Part shown: piece by piece, positions 55,934 through 64,000 of the stretch
Numbering within the stretch: position 1 is the stretch's first letter
How the letters are laid out: the number at the start of each line of letters is the position of its first letter
From: Larus michahellis
Lineage: Eukaryota > Chordata > Aves > Charadriiformes > Laridae
Assembly (NCBI RefSeq): GCF_964199755.1
Contig: NC_133907.1
Span: forward strand, 6,019,001-6,083,000
Length of the DNA stretch: 64,000 nt
Reading direction: 5' to 3'
Made by a program: the position numbers and the translations under genes
The notes under the pieces: model-generated
Databases searched by the model: none
Told to the model about the DNA's origin: nothing
The model's input: only the letters and a program-made list of their open reading frames with translations

Positions 55934-56266
55934 GGCACCGGAGGTCATATGGGCGGGTGTCATGTGCCCGCCGGGACAGCCGCCGCCTGCGAGAGCCGCG
56001 CCGGGAGCGGCCGAGGTCAGCGGGACGGGGCCGGGGTCGGCACCGGGGGGCTGGGAGGGACCCCGGCCGCCGGAGGCACCGACCGGGACCGATCGCTCCG
56101 GGGCCAGCGTGGGGGGTCGGGCCGGACCGGGGGCAGCTGGGACCAGCCCCGGGGGTCGGGTCGGGTCGGGTCGGGACTGGGGCAGCCCCGGGGCGCTGCT
56201 GGGACCGGGGCCGTTACCGGCGAGCAGCGCCCCGACCTCCCCTCCCGTCCCCCCGCTCCCTTGCAG

Positions 56267-59920
<3,654 letters not shown>

Positions 59921-60513
59921 GAGCTGTGGGGAGGTAGTGCCTGGCGCCCCGGCTGCCCTCACCACCCGGCACCTCCTGCACAGCCTGTCCTTGCTGCCGC
60001 TCAGCTGCGCCTGGGCTCCCTGTGCCACAAAACAAGTCACTCCTGCAGCCGGTGGGGCTGCCCCCTCCAGCCCAGGGGCTCTGCCTGGCTGGACAGGGTG
60101 GAGGATGGGGCTGCCTGTAGTGGACGGGGGGGTGAGGAGAGTCACAGGGGCTCTGTCCTTGCTGGGTGAGGAGTCGTAACCCTTGTGCAGCTGCCTCCTG
60201 GCTTGTGGCTTCCTGTCTCACCTCCTCCCTGTCTGGGCAGACAGCTACTTCCCTCCTGGGAAGGGAGCAGTCCCCGCCACTTCCCCTCTGCCCCTGCACG
60301 CACACAGCCCTGGGCAGGCTCCGAAGCGGCTGCCCCCTGGTAAGAAAGCACAGTTCATGTGGTGGCTGTGGGCAGCTGGGCACTGCTCCTGCAGGGACTT
60401 TCTGCTCTTCTCCAAACTGCTCCCACATCTGGTCCTGGTGAAGGAGGCTTGCCGTGAAGACAGTCCCACCACCTGCTCACTGCCTGGGGCACACAGCGCT
60501 CCTGGGAACTTGC

Positions 60514-60519
60514 AATAAA
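60514..60519 (+). terminator. poly(A) signal of CTSA
   Basis: AATAAA about 590 bp after the TAG stop. Confidence 0.7.
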
Positions 60520-60908
60520 CTCTCTGAACAAGGTGGTTCTGCTCCTCATTGCCCAGCTCCTCACACCACTCTGCCACCCCCTGCTTTGCTTTCCTTTGCT
60601 TTCCAAGGAGTACCACTACACGCTGAGGATCCAGCAGAGGTGAGTGCTGACACACTGTGCTGGGGAGCCAGAACCTTGTGGTCTGTGCCCCCTGTCTCTG
60701 CAGGGGGTCAGTGAGGCCTGGAAACAAGCCACCCACAAGAGCAGGGGAAGTGCAGTTGCTCTGAGCCCCATCTGCCTCCCGAGTACCTGATCTGGGAGAC
60801 CAGCGCTGTCTGCCTCCTTCCCTATCTCTCCCTACGTGCTGGCAGCCATGCAGTCCAGTGTGGGCACATTCTCCAAGCAACGAGGCCGCGCAGGTTGGAG
60901 TCGAGTGG

Positions 60909-60914
60909 TTTATT
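60909..60914 (-). terminator. poly(A) signal of PLTP
   Basis: Minus-strand AATAAA about 190 bp after the PLTP stop at 61104. The CTSA and PLTP 3' ends converge with about 0.4 kb between their signals. Confidence 0.7.
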
Positions 60915-61103
60915 AGTGTAATGAGAAGGGGTGCAGCAGGGGTTCCCAGAGCAGCTGTCTCCGCCTTGCTGCTACCCACCAGGGCACAGGCGCCCTGCGG
61001 GATGTGGCAGTGGTACCAGGGAAGCTGCTTCCTACCTACAGTCTACGGGTCCAGCCCGGGATCTGCCCTCAGTCCGGGGTGAAGGAGCGAGTGGGGAGAA
61101 GAG

Positions 61104-64000
61104 CTAGAGCTGGTGGGGGTCCATGCTGGGCTCTGCAGGCCATGAGCTGGGGTAGGTGGGGGTGGTAGGGGCCGGGCGGTATTTCTCAATCACCTCCCGC
61201 AGCCCCTTGGAGAAGTGGAGATCAGCTCCCACCGTGAGGAATCCCTGCAAAGGGGAAGAGGATTAGCACAAGGCAGGCTGTGAGTGTGCCCTGTCCCAGC
61301 AGGAAGGACTTGGTCCCTGTGCCTGCTGGGGGGTCCCAAGCTGCCCCTATCCCACCACGTACAGCATGGTTGGTGACCACCTCCTTGGTGAAGTCCATGC
61401 CTTCTGGCAGTGGGATCTGCACCCCCTTTTTAGTCCTCTCTGCAGGGAGGGAGAGATGCAGTGAAGACGAGTCCCACTGCCTCTGCCCCAAGCCTGGCTG
61501 AGCGTGGTCAGTGGTGGTGCCTACCGTTAATGATGGGCATGATCGTCAGCTGCAGCAGGGTCTTCAGTGGGGCCTGCAGTGAGAACAGCTGGGGAGAGAG
61601 AGGAGCATGTGTGAGCACAGCAGCAGCAGACCGGCCTGCCTGGGCAGGACATGCCTGCACTTAGCACTGGGTGGACTAGAAGGGGGTGTCCTGCAATGTG
61701 CAGCCCCTCCCCAAGCCTCCTCCATGCTGTGGCTGGGGACTGGCAAGGGAGGCCAGACCCCCAGGCTGGCACAGGGTCTGCTCACCGCTAGCGACTCCAG
61801 TGCAGACTGCTTGGAGTAGATGCGAAACCTGCAGAGGAGAAAGCAGCCGTGAGCGGGGCACGGAGGGGGACCTTCCCCACAGCCTCCGCGGGACCCCAGC
61901 GTGGGCCATACCGTCGCAGGTCCAGCTGCACACGGAGCGCCTTCCCTTGGAGAAACACCTTGGCGCTCAGCTTTGTTTCCTAAGGAGAGAGAAGGATGAA
62001 TCGCAGCCCTGCTGTGACCACTGCAGGCAGGCAGCTGGCCAGGCTGGCTGCTCCTCTTGCTCCCCAGGCCCAGCTGTCCCTCTGCTTTGGGACTCCAGAG
62101 CCATCCCACATGGGGTGGGTAATGTTTTTCCCCTGTGTGCTGGGGTGGCTGCACAGGGAGCCCCAGCCATGCCAGCCCCCCGCTCACCATGGCCATGCTG
62201 GAGAGCTGGATGGCGGGGCGTCCTGGGGGCACCAGCGAGATGTTGAGGAAGGCAGAGACGGAGACAGAGGTGCCCGAGGGTTTGATGATGCAGCGGGGAG
62301 GAGCCGACACCTGCAGCACCAGCCGCAGCGGAGCATCCACAGCAGGGCTCTGGGGAGGGCAGGTGAGCAGGAGGCACAGAGCTGGGCAGAACAGTGCTCT
62401 GCCCCAGGGGCTCCCCTGTGCCTCCCACCATGGCCAGGTGCTCCTCTCACCTGCATGAAGATGGTCCCAAAGAAAGTGGCTCTCAGCAAAACCTCCAGGT
62501 CCTTGGGCACCTGCAGGGAGGACAAACCGTTGGAGGGTAAGCGAGCAGCCGCTGTTGATCCCAGCAGAGCTGCTCCTTGGGTGGCAACTTCCTCTGCTCT
62601 GTGGGCAGAGCCCAGCCCTCCCTCCTGCCTGGCATCAGGCCCCTGCCCGCAGAGCTGCGTGTGCATAGCCGGGTGACCCAGCACTGCTTACCTTCTCCCC
62701 CTGGAGCTCTATGGCCAGCACACCTGCCTGAAAGTATGAGTGCATAGCTGAGTCAAAGAAGTACTCAGAGAAGGCAACGTAGACCATGCGCTCGGTCTCC
62801 TTGATCACCGGCTCCACCGCGTGGTTCTCCAGCTCTTGGTTCTCTCTTGCACGGGGGAAGAACATGCCCTGGGCCGAGAACAGGAGATGTTTCTGCAGCC
62901 GTAGCACAGCCCACACTGCTCACTCCACCATGCCCAGCATGCAGGCTGGCACAGCTGCTCCCAGGGGGACTGTGGGAGGGTCAGTAGGGCAGGATCCAGT
63001 GGTCACCTTGAAGTCTAGGTCAAGGGTATCTGTGGAGATGGCTGGGTCCCGCAGGAGGGAGTAGTCAATCCCAATGTGTTCATCCACATAGTTCCTCACT
63101 GCCAGGGAAGATGTGCTGTTGTAACCAAGCCTGCGGGCTACCTGTCAGCCCAATGCCCAGCTGTGCCTGCCCCCACGGTGAACGGGGTCCAGTTCCTTCC
63201 CTCGGGGCAACACTCACCCGGCACCGTGTCCAGCACGGAGTTCAGCAGCACCAGGCTGGCGTGCTCCAGGGATGGGCAGATCTGAAAGGCAAGGGCTGGG
63301 CTAAGAGGGGAATCTCTCCAGATGCAGATGAGAACCCAGACCCTCCTCCCGCTGCGGGGCAAGGCCAGGCTCCCCCGGGCTCCATTGCCTGTCTCCACTC
63401 AGCCTTACCTGCTGGCTGAGGAGGAAGCGCATCCCTGTGATGATGAAGGTGCTCAGGAATTCATAGACCGTTCTGCAGGACACAACAGCAGCTCTGCAGC
63501 TGACTGCCGTCCCCTCCGGCTCCAGTCCTGCTCCTCCATCCCCATGCGAGCACACAGCCTGGGCTGGGGAAGTCCCGAGGGTGCAGAAAGGGGGGCCGGG
63601 GACCCCGGCACAGGAGGAGCTGGCCCAGCCGAGGGACAGGGCTGCTGTGGTAGGTTTGGGTGTACCTGAGCGTGCCAGAGAAGCCTGCATGCATTCTGGC
63701 AATGGAGGCATTGCAGGTCATGTTAGAGATCTTCAGGCGCCCAGCCTCATCTTTGGCCAGCTGCAGCACTGTGTGGATGTGGACGCCATCCGCAGAGGCA
63801 TTGATGGACCCAATGTCATAGCTGGAAGCGAGAAGATGAGAGGAGCACATGGCTCTTAGCAGCTGCAAGGCAGCAAGGCACCCATGGCACCCAGTGGGCA
63901 CGGCCAAGCTGTGGCCCAGCTGTGGGGTAGGCTGGTCCCCACAGGAGTGGGGAGTGGGAGGTAGCTCACAAGAACCAGTAGAGCAGCTGTCTTCGGAAGC
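61104..64000 (-). CDS. PLTP: Phospholipid transfer protein, 3' part
   Basis: This secreted lipid carrier of the BPI/LBP family moves phospholipids between lipoproteins and remodels HDL. Minus-strand exons seen are 63970-64000 (cut by the window), 63666-63821, 63409-63471, 63218-63281, 63007-63098, 62692-62868, 62451-62510, 62188-62349, 61912-61979, 61786-61828, 61525-61588, 61363-61439 and 61104-61244. Conserved blocks are FRRQLLYWFF, SINASADGVHIHTVLQLAKD, CPSLEHASLVLLNSVLDTVP, HIGIDYSLLRDP, ERMVYVAFSEYFFDSAM, RFRIYSKQSALESLA and GVQIPLPEGMDFTKEVVTNH. The C-terminal tail after VIEKYRPAP is unlike the human one. The N-terminal exons lie beyond the window. Confidence 0.96.

Overview
This window is bird nuclear DNA, most likely from a GC-rich microchromosome. 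Evidence is the CR1 LINE tails, an avian ERV-L type solo LTR, dense GC-rich introns, and a gene order that matches human 20q13.12 and, from general knowledge, chicken chromosome 20: WFDC/EPPIN cluster - DNTTIP1 - UBE2C - TNNC2 - SNX21 - ACOT8 - ZSWIM3 - ZSWIM1 - NEURL2 - CTSA - PLTP. All genes are intron-containing eukaryotic genes. I assembled them exon by exon from splice sites, codon phase and remembered family sequences; no search was run.

1-18.6 kb is a cluster of small secreted-protein genes. It holds the end of a WAP (WFDC) gene (221-575), a long gene of 13 tandem WAP exons (1815-7900), an EPPIN-like WAP+Kunitz inhibitor on the minus strand (8924-10036), a tiny secreted peptide gene whose second exon looks like half a WAP domain (13684-14146), and an unusual minus-strand gene (15404-18521) coding for a signal peptide, about 20 hexapeptide repeats and a long poly-aspartate tail. 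The four visible signal-peptide exons each have a TTTAAA- or TTAAA-type box roughly 35-55 bp upstream of the start codon and end in phase 1, the usual layout of WFDC genes. 18.6-25.3 kb is gene-poor, with some AT-rich non-coding stretches, an exact 47-bp duplication and a solo LTR.

25.4-64 kb is a tightly packed housekeeping and tissue-specific block. DNTTIP1 (MiDAC histone deacetylase complex) and UBE2C (APC/C ubiquitin-conjugating enzyme, with a textbook CCAAT+CHR cell-cycle promoter) lie on the plus strand. An RGS9BP/RGS7BP-like membrane anchor gene and TNNC2 (fast skeletal troponin C) lie on the minus strand. SNX21 is plus. ACOT8 (minus, peroxisomal, ends in SKL) and ZSWIM3 (plus) are head to head across about 300 bp, and the ZSWIM1 paralogue follows. 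NEURL2 (minus, muscle ubiquitin-ligase adaptor) and CTSA (plus, lysosomal cathepsin A) are head to head with MEF2-like and CLEAR-like sites between them. The window ends inside PLTP (minus).

The most unusual content is the poly-Asp/hexapeptide gene beside the WAP cluster, the 13-WAP gene with two kinds of six-cysteine WAP domain, and the RGS9BP-like gene that is absent from the human interval.
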